The notes: generated by a model not told the origin, from the sequence alone. A stretch of DNA of 64,000 nucleotides from UBA2897 sp036733925 (GCA_036733925.1 DAIMZO010000004.1:36725-100724), one strand, 5' to 3'. Positions 15,673 through 24,507 are shown, numbered from the stretch's first letter. Numbers and translations: made by a program.

Positions 15673-17536
15673 GTTCTGTTTCCCCCAGCTTCTGTGCCGG
15701 CAGCATGACGTGAACGCATGTGCCTTTCCCCTGTTCGCTCGTGATCTCGAGCCCCGCTTCCTCCCCATAATGAAGCCTGAGCCGTTCAAATACGCTGAAT
15801 ACGCCGAACCCGACGTGCTTCTTCCCGAGACGCGACTCGGCGAACCCGCGCCGTAGTTCCGTCAGCCGTTCCTCGGTCATGCCCATGCCATCGTCCTCGA
15901 CGGTGAAATGCAGCATGCCATCCTCCATCCAGCCGGTCACAGCGATGTTCCCCTTGCCGCGCTTTTCCTTGACCCCGTGATAGATTGCGTTCTCGACGAG
16001 CGGCTGCAAGGTCAGCTTGATGATGCTGTAGTCCCCGATATCCGGTGCAATCGAGAAATGATAAGCGAAGACATCGCCGTAGCGCATCTCTTGGATATAG
16101 AGGTAATTCCGCGCGTGGTCGACCTCTTGCGAGACCGGGATGATCTCGCGGCCATGCGACAGCCCGATGCGGAAGAAATTTGCGAGCGCCATGATCATCT
16201 TGCTCGCTTCCTCGTTCATGCCCATATCGCAGAGGCCCTTGATGGCAAACAGTGTATTGTATAAGAAATGCGGATGCACCTGCATCTGCACGACTGCGAG
16301 CTCGAGCTCCCGCTGCATCTCCTGATCCTTCTTGACCTGCGCCATGAGGTCGCGGACATGCCCCATGAGGTCATCGACGCCGTGCCCGAGGATCTCGACC
16401 TCGTTCGGCGGGCGATCCGTGATGCCCCGCGCGGGCAGGCTCTTGACGCTCGGCGCCGTAATCGCGCCATGACGCATCTTCTTCATGCGGTCGACGAGGT
16501 CGCTGAGCGGCCGCATGATGCGGCTCGAAAGCTGATTCGTGACGAATACCGCGAGGATCATCAGGATCAGGATGGCGGCAAACGTCGTATATTTGATATA
16601 GACGACCTTATCGAGCAGGGCGTCGCGCCGGAACACCGCCGCGAGCTTCCAGCCGTTCGTCGCAAGCGTGTCATAGACCGCGACCATCCATTCCCCATCC
16701 GTATTCTTGAATTCGATATAGCCGTCTGTCGTCCCGGAGTCATAGATAGCTTTGAGCGTCTGCGCGTCCGGCCGCATATTCTGCGGCACGCTGCTGACTA
16801 TATTCGAGCTGCCCTCCGGATTGACCATTGCAAGGTACCCCCGTCCGCTGAGCAGCGGACGGTCCATCATGCTCGAGAAGAATTCCTCGCGCAGACGGAA
16901 TACCAGGATACCCTTCTTCTCGGAATCGTGCCGCCCGATGCGCCGCAGGACATCCACGGTCTGCATGCCAGATTCCTGCCTGTCCCCGTTCTGGGGGACG
17001 CCGACGACTTTCCACAAGATTTCCGGCTGTTCCTCGTCCTCGCTCGTCATCGTATTCTGGTACAGCTCATACCTATGCAGGAGATCTGCGTAGTCATCAT
17101 CACCGCGGTAGAATCGGAAATTCCCATGATTCAGGTCGATATAGACCGTGTCGATGATGGAGCTGTTATAGAGGCGGATGGTGTCGACATGAGACTGTAC
17201 GGCGAGGTAGTCCTGCGGCGTGATCTCAGCCGCCTGTTTGCTCAGCAGCTGCAGGATGACCGGGTCATCGGCCAGCGCCGTCATCTGCTCGAGGATTGCC
17301 TGGAAGCGGCTGTCGGTGTAGAGCCGTGTCTGATGCACGAGGTTCGCCGCCTCGCTGCACGTGCTCTCTTCGACCTGCCGCACGGCGAGGGTATAGGAAA
17401 TGATGCCCGTGACGAGAATAAACGCGATGATCAGCGGGATATAGACAGAGAGCACCGTCGAGCGGAACGAGGAAAAAACATGCCTCGTCCAAAACACCTT
17501 GAATCTCTGCCAGATTTCCCGGATTTTTCCCCGCAT
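15665..17536 (-). CDS. YesM/LytS-type sensor histidine kinase
   Basis: 623-residue membrane kinase with an N-terminal membrane helix (about residues 24-48), a large extracytoplasmic sensor domain of the dCache type, a second helix near residue 305 followed by a HAMP linker, the His_kinase domain with QMQVHPHFLYNTL (phosphoacceptor about H421), and an ATPase domain with PLVENAIYHG and EDDGMGM. Such kinases in Firmicutes respond to oligosaccharides. First gene of the kinase-regulator-lipoprotein operon, with a GGGAG site and a promoter 70 bases upstream. Confidence 0.92.
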   Translation of the reverse strand: MRGKIREIWQRFKVFWTRHVFSSFRSTVLSVYIPLIIAFILVTGIISYTLAVRQVEESTCSEAANLVHQTRLYTDSRFQAILEQMTALADDPVILQLLSKQAAEITPQDYLAVQSHVDTIRLYNSSIIDTVYIDLNHGNFRFYRGDDDYADLLHRYELYQNTMTSEDEEQPEILWKVVGVPQNGDRQESGMQTVDVLRRIGRHDSEKKGILVFRLREEFFSSMMDRPLLSGRGYLAMVNPEGSSNIVSSVPQNMRPDAQTLKAIYDSGTTDGYIEFKNTDGEWMVAVYDTLATNGWKLAAVFRRDALLDKVVYIKYTTFAAILILMILAVFVTNQLSSRIMRPLSDLVDRMKKMRHGAITAPSVKSLPARGITDRPPNEVEILGHGVDDLMGHVRDLMAQVKKDQEMQRELELAVVQMQVHPHFLYNTLFAIKGLCDMGMNEEASKMIMALANFFRIGLSHGREIIPVSQEVDHARNYLYIQEMRYGDVFAYHFSIAPDIGDYSIIKLTLQPLVENAIYHGVKEKRGKGNIAVTGWMEDGMLHFTVEDDGMGMTEERLTELRRGFAESRLGKKHVGFGVFSVFERLRLHYGEEAGLEITSEQGKGTCVHVMLPAQKLGETEHA

Positions 17537-17608
17537 TTCCTCACTCCCGCTGTCTTCCTCTGCTCTCTGTTCTGTCCCGCGCAGAAGCCGGACAAATCAC
17601 TAACGATT

Positions 17609-17637
17609 ATTTTACCATATCTTCCGATTTTTTCCAA
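17609..17637 (-). promoter_or_regulatory. Promoter of the YesMN/binding-lipoprotein operon
   Basis: TTGGAA and TAAAAT separated by 17 bases on the minus strand. It starts directly after the copA terminator. Confidence 0.6.
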
Positions 17638-17638
17638 T

Positions 17639-17667
17639 TAAAAAAGCCTTCCCCGAAAGGAAGGCTT
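17639..17667 (-). terminator. Terminator of the csoR-copA operon
   Basis: AAGCCTTCC and GGAAGGCTT form a perfect nine-bp stem (17644-17652 with 17659-17667), followed on the minus strand by a T run. It lies 17 bases past the copA stop. Confidence 0.88.
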
Positions 17668-17684
17668 ATGCCTAGATACAGAAC

Positions 17685-17888
17685 TCAGCCGACGAGCTCG
17701 TAGCCGGCATCCTCGATGACCTTTGCAAACTCCGTCTGCGGGATGTCGCGGCTCGCCTTGACATCCGCTTTGCCGCCCTCGAGGTCGACCGCGACATCCG
17801 TCACGCCGTCCATGCCGGAGAGCGCTTTCGTGACATGCGCTTTGCAATGCTCGCACATCATGCCTTTAATCTTGAGTGTCTTTTCCAT
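17685..17888 (-). CDS. copZ: CopZ-like copper chaperone, probable internal translation start within copA
   Basis: The last 67 codons of copA encode a complete HMA domain of CopZ size (MEKTLKIKG, then GMMCEHC metal site, ending YELVG). Its first codon is ATG, placed eight bases after a perfect AGGAGG at 17897-17902, a site with no purpose inside a coding region unless ribosomes start there. The preceding linker is low in complexity and shows no conservation pattern of a membrane or catalytic part. A free soluble chaperone made from the same mRNA as the pump is therefore likely. It would carry copper(I) to CopA or CsoR. The domain is certain; separate translation is inference. Confidence 0.6.
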   Translation of the reverse strand: MEKTLKIKGMMCEHCKAHVTKALSGMDGVTDVAVDLEGGKADVKASRDIPQTEFAKVIEDAGYELVG

Positions 17889-20297
17889 GTTGTTTTCCTC
17901 CTGTTTTCCGCTATCTTCTGCGGATTCTTGTTTATGGGTATCCGCAGCGGCCGGATATGCCGCCGCTGCGTCTTTCTGCTCTGCTGCCCGGACGCTTTCC
18001 TGCTCGCGGTCTGGCTTGAAGAAGCGCAGGCGGAGCGCATTCATGACAACGCACACGCTCGACAGGCTCATCGCTGCCGCGCCGAACACCGGCGAAAGCT
18101 TGATACCGAATGCCGGATAGAGAATCCCGCAGGCGACCGGGATGCAGATGGTGTTGTAGAACAGCGCCCAGAACAGGTTCTCCTTGATGTTCTTCATGAC
18201 GGCCTTCGACAGGCGGATCGCGCTGACCGCGTCGAGCAGGTCGCTGCGCATGAGCACGGCGTCCGCGCTGTCTATCGCGACGTCGGTGCCTGCGCCAATC
18301 GCGATGCCGAGGTCGGCGCGCGCGAGGGCCGGCGCGTCGTTGATGCCATCGCCGATCATCGCGACCTTGTGGCCGCCCGCCTGCAGCTTCTGGATTTCCT
18401 CGGCCTTGCCGCCGGGCAGGACGCCCGCGATGATCTCATCGATGCCCATGCGCTGTTTCATCGCGTTTGCCGTGCGCTCGTTATCGCCCGTCAGCATGAC
18501 GATGCGGAGACCGAGTGCCTGGAATTTCCCGATAGCCTCGCGGCTCGTCGCCTTCGGCTCGTCTGACGCGCCGAGGATACCGATGACCTGCCCGTCCTCC
18601 GTGAAGATCAGCGGCGTCGCGCCGCTGTCCGAGAGTGCCTCCAGATGACCGGAAATGGCCGAGATGTCGACCTTCTGTTCCTGCATGAGGCGCGTGTTGC
18701 CCGCTGCATAGGTATGGCCAGCCGCCTTTGCGACAACGCCGCGTCCGAAAAGCGCAGAGAACTCCTCCATCGGCTCGCCTGCTGCGCCGTGCTCCTTGGC
18801 ATAACGCGTCACGGCCTCAGCGAGCGGATGTTCGCTGCCTGCCTCGAGCCCCGCAGCGAGGCTCAGCAGCTCCGACTCGTTCTTCCCATGCATCGCGACG
18901 ACGGACGTCACTTCTGGATGCCCCTCCGTGATCGTGCCGGTCTTATCCATGACGACCGTATCGACTGCCTGCGCGGTCTCTAGCGCCTCGCCGGATTTGA
19001 TCAGGATGCCGTTTTCCGCGCCCTTGCCGGTGCCGACCATGATGGCAACCGGCGTCGCGAGCCCGAGCGAGCACGGGCAGGCGATGACTAGCACGCAGAC
19101 CGCAATCGAGAACGCGAACTCAAAGCTCGCGCCCATCGCGAAGTACCAGAACAGCCCTGCGGCCGCGGCAACCGCGATGACGACCGGCACGAACACGCCG
19201 GCAATCTGATCTGCCATGCGTGCAATCGGCGCTTTCGAGCCGGACGCCTCATCGACGAGCCGGATGATCTGCTGGATTGTTGAATCCGCGCCGACGCGGT
19301 CTGCGCGGAAATGGATCGTGCCCTGCCGGTTCATTGTCGCAGACGTCACTTTATCGCCTTTTTGCTTCTCGACCGGCATCGGCTCGCCCGTGATTGCGGA
19401 TTCGTCGATGCTCGTCTGGCCGGAAAGGACGGTGCCGTCGGCCGGGATGCGCTCGCCCGGCTTCACGATGACATCATCGCCCTGCCGGAGCTGCTCGACG
19501 GGGATGATGGTCTCCACCCCGCCGCGGACGACGACCGCCTGTTTCGGCGTGAGATTCATGAGCTTTTTGAGCGCCGTGCTCGTCTCGCCCTTCGCGCGGG
19601 CCTCGAGGTATTTGCCGACCGTGATCAACGTAACGATCATGCCGGCCGAGTCAAAGTAGAGATTCGTGCTGTATTCCGATACCAGCGCCCAGTCGCCATG
19701 CCCCATGCCCCAGCTCATGCGGAACAGGGCAAAGACACCGAACAAGAAGGCCGACATCGAGCCCATGCCGACGAGGCTGTCCATATTCGGCGCGCCACGG
19801 AACAGGTTCCGGAACCCGACGACGTAATAGCGCCGGTTCAGGTACATGATTGGCAGGACAAACGCCACGAGCGTCAGCGCATAGATCACGGCGTTTTCCG
19901 GGCCCGAAAAATACTGGTCGATGAAGCCCGGTACCGGCAGGCCGAACACACGGTTCAGCAGGCCATAAAGAGACAGGTAAAGCGCGGGGATCACGAGGAT
20001 CACGGATCCGATCAGACGGTGCCGGATCTCCTCCATATTCTTCTTCACCGGATCCTCGGCCGGAGCCGCGGCGGCTGCCGGCTTTCCCTTGACGCTCGCG
20101 CCGTAGCCCGCATCGACGACGGTCTGGATGATGGCGGCCGGACTGGTCTGGTTCTCGTCGTACGCAAGCTGCATCGAATTCGTCAGCAGATTGACGCTGA
20201 CATCCTTCGTGCCCTCGACCTTCGATACGGCTTTCTCGACGCGCGCGGAACACGCGGCGCAACTCATGCCGGTCACATCAAAACGTTCTTTCTTCAT
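17685..20297 (-). CDS. copA: Copper-exporting P1B-type ATPase with N- and C-terminal metal-binding domains
   Basis: 870-residue copper(I) efflux pump of the inner membrane. In order: an HMA domain with GMSCAAC (C13, C16), eight membrane helices, the A-domain loop with TGEP, the transport motif CPC in VIACPCSLGLATP, the phosphorylation motif DKTGT, the ATP-binding domain, and GDGINDAPAL. Unusually, after the last helix an Ala/Glu/Gln-rich linker of about 45 residues leads to a second HMA domain with GMMCEHC. That last domain has its own in-frame ATG with a perfect AGGAGG site and looks like a fused CopZ. The gene follows csoR in a copper-induced operon and is closed by a strong terminator. Confidence 0.95.
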   Translation of the reverse strand: MKKERFDVTGMSCAACSARVEKAVSKVEGTKDVSVNLLTNSMQLAYDENQTSPAAIIQTVVDAGYGASVKGKPAAAAAPAEDPVKKNMEEIRHRLIGSVILVIPALYLSLYGLLNRVFGLPVPGFIDQYFSGPENAVIYALTLVAFVLPIMYLNRRYYVVGFRNLFRGAPNMDSLVGMGSMSAFLFGVFALFRMSWGMGHGDWALVSEYSTNLYFDSAGMIVTLITVGKYLEARAKGETSTALKKLMNLTPKQAVVVRGGVETIIPVEQLRQGDDVIVKPGERIPADGTVLSGQTSIDESAITGEPMPVEKQKGDKVTSATMNRQGTIHFRADRVGADSTIQQIIRLVDEASGSKAPIARMADQIAGVFVPVVIAVAAAAGLFWYFAMGASFEFAFSIAVCVLVIACPCSLGLATPVAIMVGTGKGAENGILIKSGEALETAQAVDTVVMDKTGTITEGHPEVTSVVAMHGKNESELLSLAAGLEAGSEHPLAEAVTRYAKEHGAAGEPMEEFSALFGRGVVAKAAGHTYAAGNTRLMQEQKVDISAISGHLEALSDSGATPLIFTEDGQVIGILGASDEPKATSREAIGKFQALGLRIVMLTGDNERTANAMKQRMGIDEIIAGVLPGGKAEEIQKLQAGGHKVAMIGDGINDAPALARADLGIAIGAGTDVAIDSADAVLMRSDLLDAVSAIRLSKAVMKNIKENLFWALFYNTICIPVACGILYPAFGIKLSPVFGAAAMSLSSVCVVMNALRLRFFKPDREQESVRAAEQKDAAAAYPAAADTHKQESAEDSGKQEENNMEKTLKIKGMMCEHCKAHVTKALSGMDGVTDVAVDLEGGKADVKASRDIPQTEFAKVIEDAGYELVG
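17889..17902 (-). promoter_or_regulatory. Internal Shine-Dalgarno site for the CopZ-like module
   Basis: AGGAGG (17897-17902) followed by AAAACAAC and ATG on the minus strand: an ideal sequence and spacing inside the copA frame. Confidence 0.7.
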
Positions 20298-20367
20298 CTT
20301 GGATTTCCGCCTCCTCGGAAGCGTGAATCGGTAGGATATACCGGTTCCACGGATTTCTATGGGTGAT

Positions 20368-20721
20368 CTACTTCATGACTTTCTGCAGGAGCGCGCAGAG
20401 CTCGTCGACGACAGCGTCGTTGCCCGCGCGGATATCCCGCACGACACAGCCATGGATATGCTGGTTCAGCAGCTCTTTCGTGAATGCGTTGAGCGCCGAC
20501 TGCACGGCGCTGACCTGCGTCAAGATATCCACACAGTACCGGCCCTCATCCACCATCTTGTGGATCCCGCGAATCTGTCCCTCGATGCGGTTCAGGCGGC
20601 GCACGAGGCATTTATACTCCTCGCCGTCCTTATCGCGGTATTTATGCGAATGGATGCCGTGCTCGCAGGCACAGGCCCCCTTCGTCCCGGTTTCCGCCAG
20701 TTCTTCCTTCTTTTCCGTCAC
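20368..20721 (-). CDS. csoR: CsoR-type copper-sensing transcriptional repressor
   Basis: 117-residue helical-bundle repressor of the CsoR/RcnR family. The copper(I) ligands are in place: C63 in RYCVDI, H88 in LNQH and C92 in HGCV, with the exact C-25-H-4-C spacing of CsoR. The conserved LNRIEGQIRGI helix is at residues 43-53. The N-terminus carries an extra Cys/His-rich stretch (CACEHGIHSH) that might add metal binding. It is the first gene of the operon with copA and lies under its own operator, so it should release DNA when copper rises. Confidence 0.95.
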   Translation of the reverse strand: MTEKKEELAETGTKGACACEHGIHSHKYRDKDGEEYKCLVRRLNRIEGQIRGIHKMVDEGRYCVDILTQVSAVQSALNAFTKELLNQHIHGCVVRDIRAGNDAVVDELCALLQKVMK

Positions 20722-20750
20722 GGTTCCCGCCTCCTCTCAAGTCTGTCTGT

Positions 20751-20779
20751 ATCATATACCCCCTAGGGGTATTTGTCAA
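20751..20779 (-). promoter_or_regulatory. csoR-copA promoter with CsoR operator in the spacer
   Basis: A perfect TTGACA and TATGAT are 17 bases apart on the minus strand. The spacer is the CsoR-type pseudo-palindrome ATACCCC-TA-GGGGGTAT (20756-20772), the consensus operator of copper CsoR repressors. Bound repressor would cover both promoter boxes. Confidence 0.92.
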
Positions 20780-20800
20780 CGATAAAAGAGAATTTTTCTC

Positions 20801-20848
20801 AAAAAAAATGGCAACCGGCGAATCGGAACTCCGTTCGTCTGCTGCCAT
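20801..20848 (-). terminator. Terminator at the end of the motility superoperon
   Basis: ATGGCA and TGCCAT enclose an inner CGGA-GT-TCCG hairpin with flanking GAA/TTC pairs; eight T follow on the minus strand. It lies ten bases past the last motility-cluster gene. Confidence 0.85.
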
Positions 20849-20857
20849 GATTGGCTT

Positions 20858-21601
20858 TTATCCATTTTTCTCGATCTCGCGCTGGGTCATTTCCTGGATG
20901 AGCTGGACGGCGCCCTTGCCGAGGCCCGTCTCCCGCGCGGCTTCCTCTACCGTGAAACCACCGAGCAGCATGGCCCGCGCCTTGGCGGCGAGGTTCTCCT
21001 GCTGAGGCCCCTCACCGCTTTCCGGCTCGCCCGTCTGCTCCTGCCCTGTCCTTCCTTGCGGTTCTCCATCCCAGCCGCGCTTTCCTCCGGCTGGCGCCTT
21101 CGGTTCCCGCATGGCCGCCGCGAGGCTGACTGCCTGGTCGTAGCTGACGTTTTGTTGGCTCTCCGCATCCCTCTGCATCGAATCCTCGAGCACCGCGGCA
21201 AAATCCTTGGCGTCGACGCGCTCAGGCTCGGGCATCGGGTAGGCCGCCGCTTTCTGCTGCAACTGCGTGACCGCGAGGGTCTGCTGCGCGCGCTGGGAGA
21301 GTTCTGCCGACCGCAGCTCGAGCTCTGCCTCGAGCTTGCGGCATTCCGCAATGCGCGCGTCGAGCACAGCGGTTTTCGCATCGGCGTCCTTCAGCAATGC
21401 CTCGAGGTGATCCACATGACCGCCGAGCCGCCCGATGATCGCATTCGCGGACTGCTCGAGCTCCTCGCGCAGATATTCGGTCGACTGCGTGAGTTCCCGC
21501 CGCTCACGCACCGGCTGTGTCCTCTTCCGCGCGATATACCGCGCCGTAAAAAAAAGAAGGGCCCCGAAAATGATCAGGAACCCCATAACTTCCGTAACCA
21601 T
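20858..21601 (-). CDS. Membrane-anchored coiled-coil protein with C-terminal helix-turn-helix, SwrB-position gene
   Basis: 247 residues. One membrane helix at residues 5-22, a coiled coil of about 90 residues, a Gly/Gln/Glu-rich disordered stretch (about 165-205), and a C-terminal helix-turn-helix-like end (LLGGFTVEEAARETGLGKGAVQLI). This layout, and its place at the tail of the fla/che cluster after the flagellar sigma factor, match the Firmicute DUF6115/SwrB-type proteins; SwrB promotes assembly of the motor-export apparatus in Bacillus. Sequence identity to SwrB cannot be judged by eye. The start has a GGAG site ten bases upstream. Confidence 0.7.
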   Translation of the reverse strand: MVTEVMGFLIIFGALLFFTARYIARKRTQPVRERRELTQSTEYLREELEQSANAIIGRLGGHVDHLEALLKDADAKTAVLDARIAECRKLEAELELRSAELSQRAQQTLAVTQLQQKAAAYPMPEPERVDAKDFAAVLEDSMQRDAESQQNVSYDQAVSLAAAMREPKAPAGGKRGWDGEPQGRTGQEQTGEPESGEGPQQENLAAKARAMLLGGFTVEEAARETGLGKGAVQLIQEMTQREIEKNG

Positions 21602-21634
21602 TCGTCATTTACTCCAAATCCGACCGCATGCCGG

Positions 21635-21964
21635 TCATAAGCTGATATCGAGATGATGCCCGCGCGTCGGATCGACCGCATACCGCGGCTCCGCCGCCTG
21701 TTCGTCCTCACCGCCGCGGTGCTGCCCGCCATCCCCAGCGTAACCGCCCTGCCCTTTTTTCCGGTTCGGATCATCCTTCACGCGCCCGTCCTCGACATTG
21801 TCCTTTTCCCGAACCTGTGACTGCTTCAGCTTGTCGTCCGCTTTCTGCCGGACGGCCTCAAAATCCTGCTGCAGGGCCGCTGCCTGATTCATATTGTGCT
21901 GAACCTGACCGGCATCCGTCGCACGCGGAACCACCATCTGCAAGCTCATCGGGGTAACATCCAT
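21635..21964 (-). CDS. Small hydrophilic protein of unknown function in the motility cluster
   Basis: 109 residues, strongly charged, with no membrane segment. The N-terminus MDVTPMSLQMVVPRA is the most ordered part; the rest is rich in Gln, Lys, Asp and Gly, and the last 40 residues look disordered. I do not recognise a family with certainty. The opening resembles FliE-like and other small flagellar-operon proteins that start with a short hydrophobic motif (compare MDITPLQM in FliE of this window). It sits between the FapA-like gene and the membrane coiled-coil gene, so a role in motility or its regulation is inferred from place only. Confidence 0.6.
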   Translation of the reverse strand: MDVTPMSLQMVVPRATDAGQVQHNMNQAAALQQDFEAVRQKADDKLKQSQVREKDNVEDGRVKDDPNRKKGQGGYAGDGGQHRGGEDEQAAEPRYAVDPTRGHHLDISL

Positions 21965-22035
21965 CGCTCTTGCCCTCTTTCCTCTGGAATATGAAAAACG
22001 AATCCGCCGCGTGGGCAGAGGAACCCATTGCGGAA

Positions 22036-23673
22036 TCAGTATGGACCGATATCGATATCGTCGTCGCGAACCTGCACGGTCGAGTGCTGGATCTCCGACT
22101 GCACATTCTCGATTACCGAATTGATGGAGAGGCGCGTGCCCGGATACATTGTATCCGAAACGCAGACCTTGCCATGCTTCATATTGGCGAGCTCCGTCTC
22201 GAGGCTCTTGATCAGGGCCTCGTCGCGCTTGAGCTTGCCTGCAAGCGGGAACTGCGAGCGCGTGAGCTGCGCAATCTGGGCGACGCGCTGAGGCGGCAGC
22301 TTCGACGTATCGATTTTCCGCAAGGTATTGAGCATCTGCACAATCTGCTTCAGACGCGTCTTATTTTCCTTGCACTCCCGGCAGAGTTGCCGGTACTGCC
22401 GCTCGACACGCGGATTGACGCCGACGGATACACGCGTGACGACGAAAGCGGTGTTGCCGATCTTCTTCGCGCGAACCTCCTCACCAGCGGCAACCATACC
22501 GCCGGTGATCTGCCCGCGTCCCTCCTCGACATAGACATGCTTGCCGGCCTGCACATCCGAATGCAGGATGACGTCGGAGATGTAGATATCCCGGCCCGCC
22601 TCAATTTTCGCGTTTTCGACAAAGGCCGCGCGGATATCCTCGCGCGCCTTGACCGCGCCGCGATCCGTTCCGCTGATGCCGCCCTCGACGTAGACGTTCT
22701 GCCCCTCGACCTTGCCGTTGACGAGCCCGTGGATCTCGATGTCGCCGGTCGCCTTGACGCTGAATCCGTCGGCCACGCCGCCATGGATCTCGATGCTGCC
22801 GACAAAGTCGATATTCCCGGTGCCGACGCCGACATCGCTGTCGATGACCAGATGCGGATCGATGCCGATCTTCTTGCCGGTATCCGTGATCTGCCCATCC
22901 ATATCCGCGATGATCTTATTCTCTTCCTCGACGTGGACGTTCTTGCCATTCGGCACGGGAACCGGACGCCCATTGCGCGCGGCGACCGTGATACCGTAGA
23001 CATTCATGCCCTCCTTGCCCTCGGTCTGCGGAATGCGCTCCGCGAGCAGGTCGCCTTTTTTCGCGAGCACGAACAGGTTCATGTTCTTGTAATCGACACG
23101 GCCGCCATTTCCCTGTAGCGCCGGTTTCCCCTTGATGCTGAGGTCGAAATAGCGGACAATCCGTGCATTCTCGCCATTGACCGGTGCGCGGCCCCTTGCC
23201 GCGACAAATGGCACAGACGACTGGATTCCCGCCGCGATGGCCGCGTCGTCGATACCGAAAACGACTTCTTTTTCCGCGAGGGCCTCCCGCACCTGTTCCG
23301 CGCTCGGCAGGGCGCCGCCCTCGCTCGTATCGAAGGCGACCCGGGCCTGCATCTTGTCGCGGCTGACCTCGACGAGGATTGCCGCGGTCTGCGGCTCTGT
23401 TTCTTCCTGACCATTCGCGGAGTCACCGGGAATATGGTACCTGCTGCCGATCTTCACTGGATTGCCCGTCGCGGCGCGCACGGCCGCTGCGAGTTCCGCG
23501 ACATCGTAGCCGTCCACCGCATAATCCTGCAGAATCTGCTGCAGATCGGACATTTCGAATGGAATCTCTTCTCCAGAAGGATAGACAGTCAGATAGACAC
23601 CATCCTCGCGGAACTCAAACAGATAGCCATCCGCTCTGCTCCCCACTGTCGGATGTGCTGCGCGATCCTCCAT
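22036..23673 (-). CDS. FapA/DUF342 family beta-helical protein
   Basis: 545-residue cytosolic protein of the FapA (flagellar assembly protein A, DUF342) family. The N-terminal half is globular; the middle (about residues 270-400) is a right-handed beta-helix of short repeats such as GDIEIHGLVNGKVEGQNVYV, and the C-terminal part (about 420-500) is a coiled coil. In Vibrio a FapA protein affects polar flagellar function; in Firmicutes the gene commonly follows the flagellar sigma factor, as here (30-base gap). The exact role is unknown. The start has a GGGAGG site. Confidence 0.88.
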   Translation of the reverse strand: MEDRAAHPTVGSRADGYLFEFREDGVYLTVYPSGEEIPFEMSDLQQILQDYAVDGYDVAELAAAVRAATGNPVKIGSRYHIPGDSANGQEETEPQTAAILVEVSRDKMQARVAFDTSEGGALPSAEQVREALAEKEVVFGIDDAAIAAGIQSSVPFVAARGRAPVNGENARIVRYFDLSIKGKPALQGNGGRVDYKNMNLFVLAKKGDLLAERIPQTEGKEGMNVYGITVAARNGRPVPVPNGKNVHVEEENKIIADMDGQITDTGKKIGIDPHLVIDSDVGVGTGNIDFVGSIEIHGGVADGFSVKATGDIEIHGLVNGKVEGQNVYVEGGISGTDRGAVKAREDIRAAFVENAKIEAGRDIYISDVILHSDVQAGKHVYVEEGRGQITGGMVAAGEEVRAKKIGNTAFVVTRVSVGVNPRVERQYRQLCRECKENKTRLKQIVQMLNTLRKIDTSKLPPQRVAQIAQLTRSQFPLAGKLKRDEALIKSLETELANMKHGKVCVSDTMYPGTRLSINSVIENVQSEIQHSTVQVRDDDIDIGPY

Positions 23674-23703
23674 GATTGTCCGCCTCCCATTATCCCTGTG
23701 TGA

Positions 23704-24486
23704 TTATCCTTTTCTGCTGCTTTTCCTTTCCGCGTCCTGTCCGGCACTCTCCTGCGCCATAAATCCTCGCAGGCGGAAAACCGCTTTCGTGTGCAGCTGA
23801 GAAATGCGCGCCTCGGTCAGATGCAGGACAAGGCTGATTTCCTTCAACGTCATTTCTTCATAGTAATACAGCGTGACGACGATTTTTTCCTTTTCCGGAA
23901 GCTGGTCGATGGCCTGCGCGAGCTCTTCTTTCAGTTCCTGCTTCTCGGCCTGCTCCGACGGGCCCGCCTCACCGGATACCGGCGTATCGACCCGCAGATA
24001 ATCCTCCAGCGGAATCACCGTCGCGACGCTGACCTGCTTCTCGATTTTCTGCAGTTCCTTCTCGTCCACGCCGAGACGCGCACCGAGCTCCGCATCCGTC
24101 GCCGGACGGCCGAGTTCCCCCTCGAGGTCGCTGACCGCCTTCTCATACTTCCGGATTTTCTGGCGCGTCGTGACGGGAACCCAATCCTTCGAACGAAGGT
24201 AATCGAGCATCGCACCGCGCACGCGGACACCCGCATATGTCTCGAACTTGTTCTTCCGCGACAGATCATAGCGCTCGATGGCATCGAGCAGTCCGAAGAA
24301 GCCGCTCGAAAGCAGGTCTTCGCGATCCACATGCGCCGGCAAACTGATGGCAATGCGCCCGGCCGTCATCTTGACGAGCGGCAGGTAGTATTCCGCAAGC
24401 TCGTTGCGCAGATCTGTATTCCGGTCTTCCTGATAACGCCGCCATAGCGATTCGACGTCGATTTTCTTTCTGCTCTCCGCATCCAT
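23704..24486 (-). CDS. fliA: Flagellar RNA polymerase sigma factor (sigma28, FliA/SigD/WhiG)
   Basis: 260-residue sigma factor that directs RNA polymerase to late flagellar and chemotaxis genes. Region 2 is visible in SSGFFGLLDAIERYD and FETYAGVRVRGAMLDYLRS, region 3 in GRPATDAELGARLGV, and region 4 in LKEISLVLHLTEARISQLHTKAV. Sigma factors of this class recognise a TAAA/GCCGATAA-type promoter, and one such site precedes fliK here. The anti-sigma factor FlgM is not in this window. The gene lies in the middle of the downstream motility operon, so its level depends on that operon, as in Bacillus. Confidence 0.95.
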   Translation of the reverse strand: MDAESRKKIDVESLWRRYQEDRNTDLRNELAEYYLPLVKMTAGRIAISLPAHVDREDLLSSGFFGLLDAIERYDLSRKNKFETYAGVRVRGAMLDYLRSKDWVPVTTRQKIRKYEKAVSDLEGELGRPATDAELGARLGVDEKELQKIEKQVSVATVIPLEDYLRVDTPVSGEAGPSEQAEKQELKEELAQAIDQLPEKEKIVVTLYYYEEMTLKEISLVLHLTEARISQLHTKAVFRLRGFMAQESAGQDAERKSSRKG

Positions 24487-24507
24487 GCCATCGACCCCCT
24501 TTCGCCG

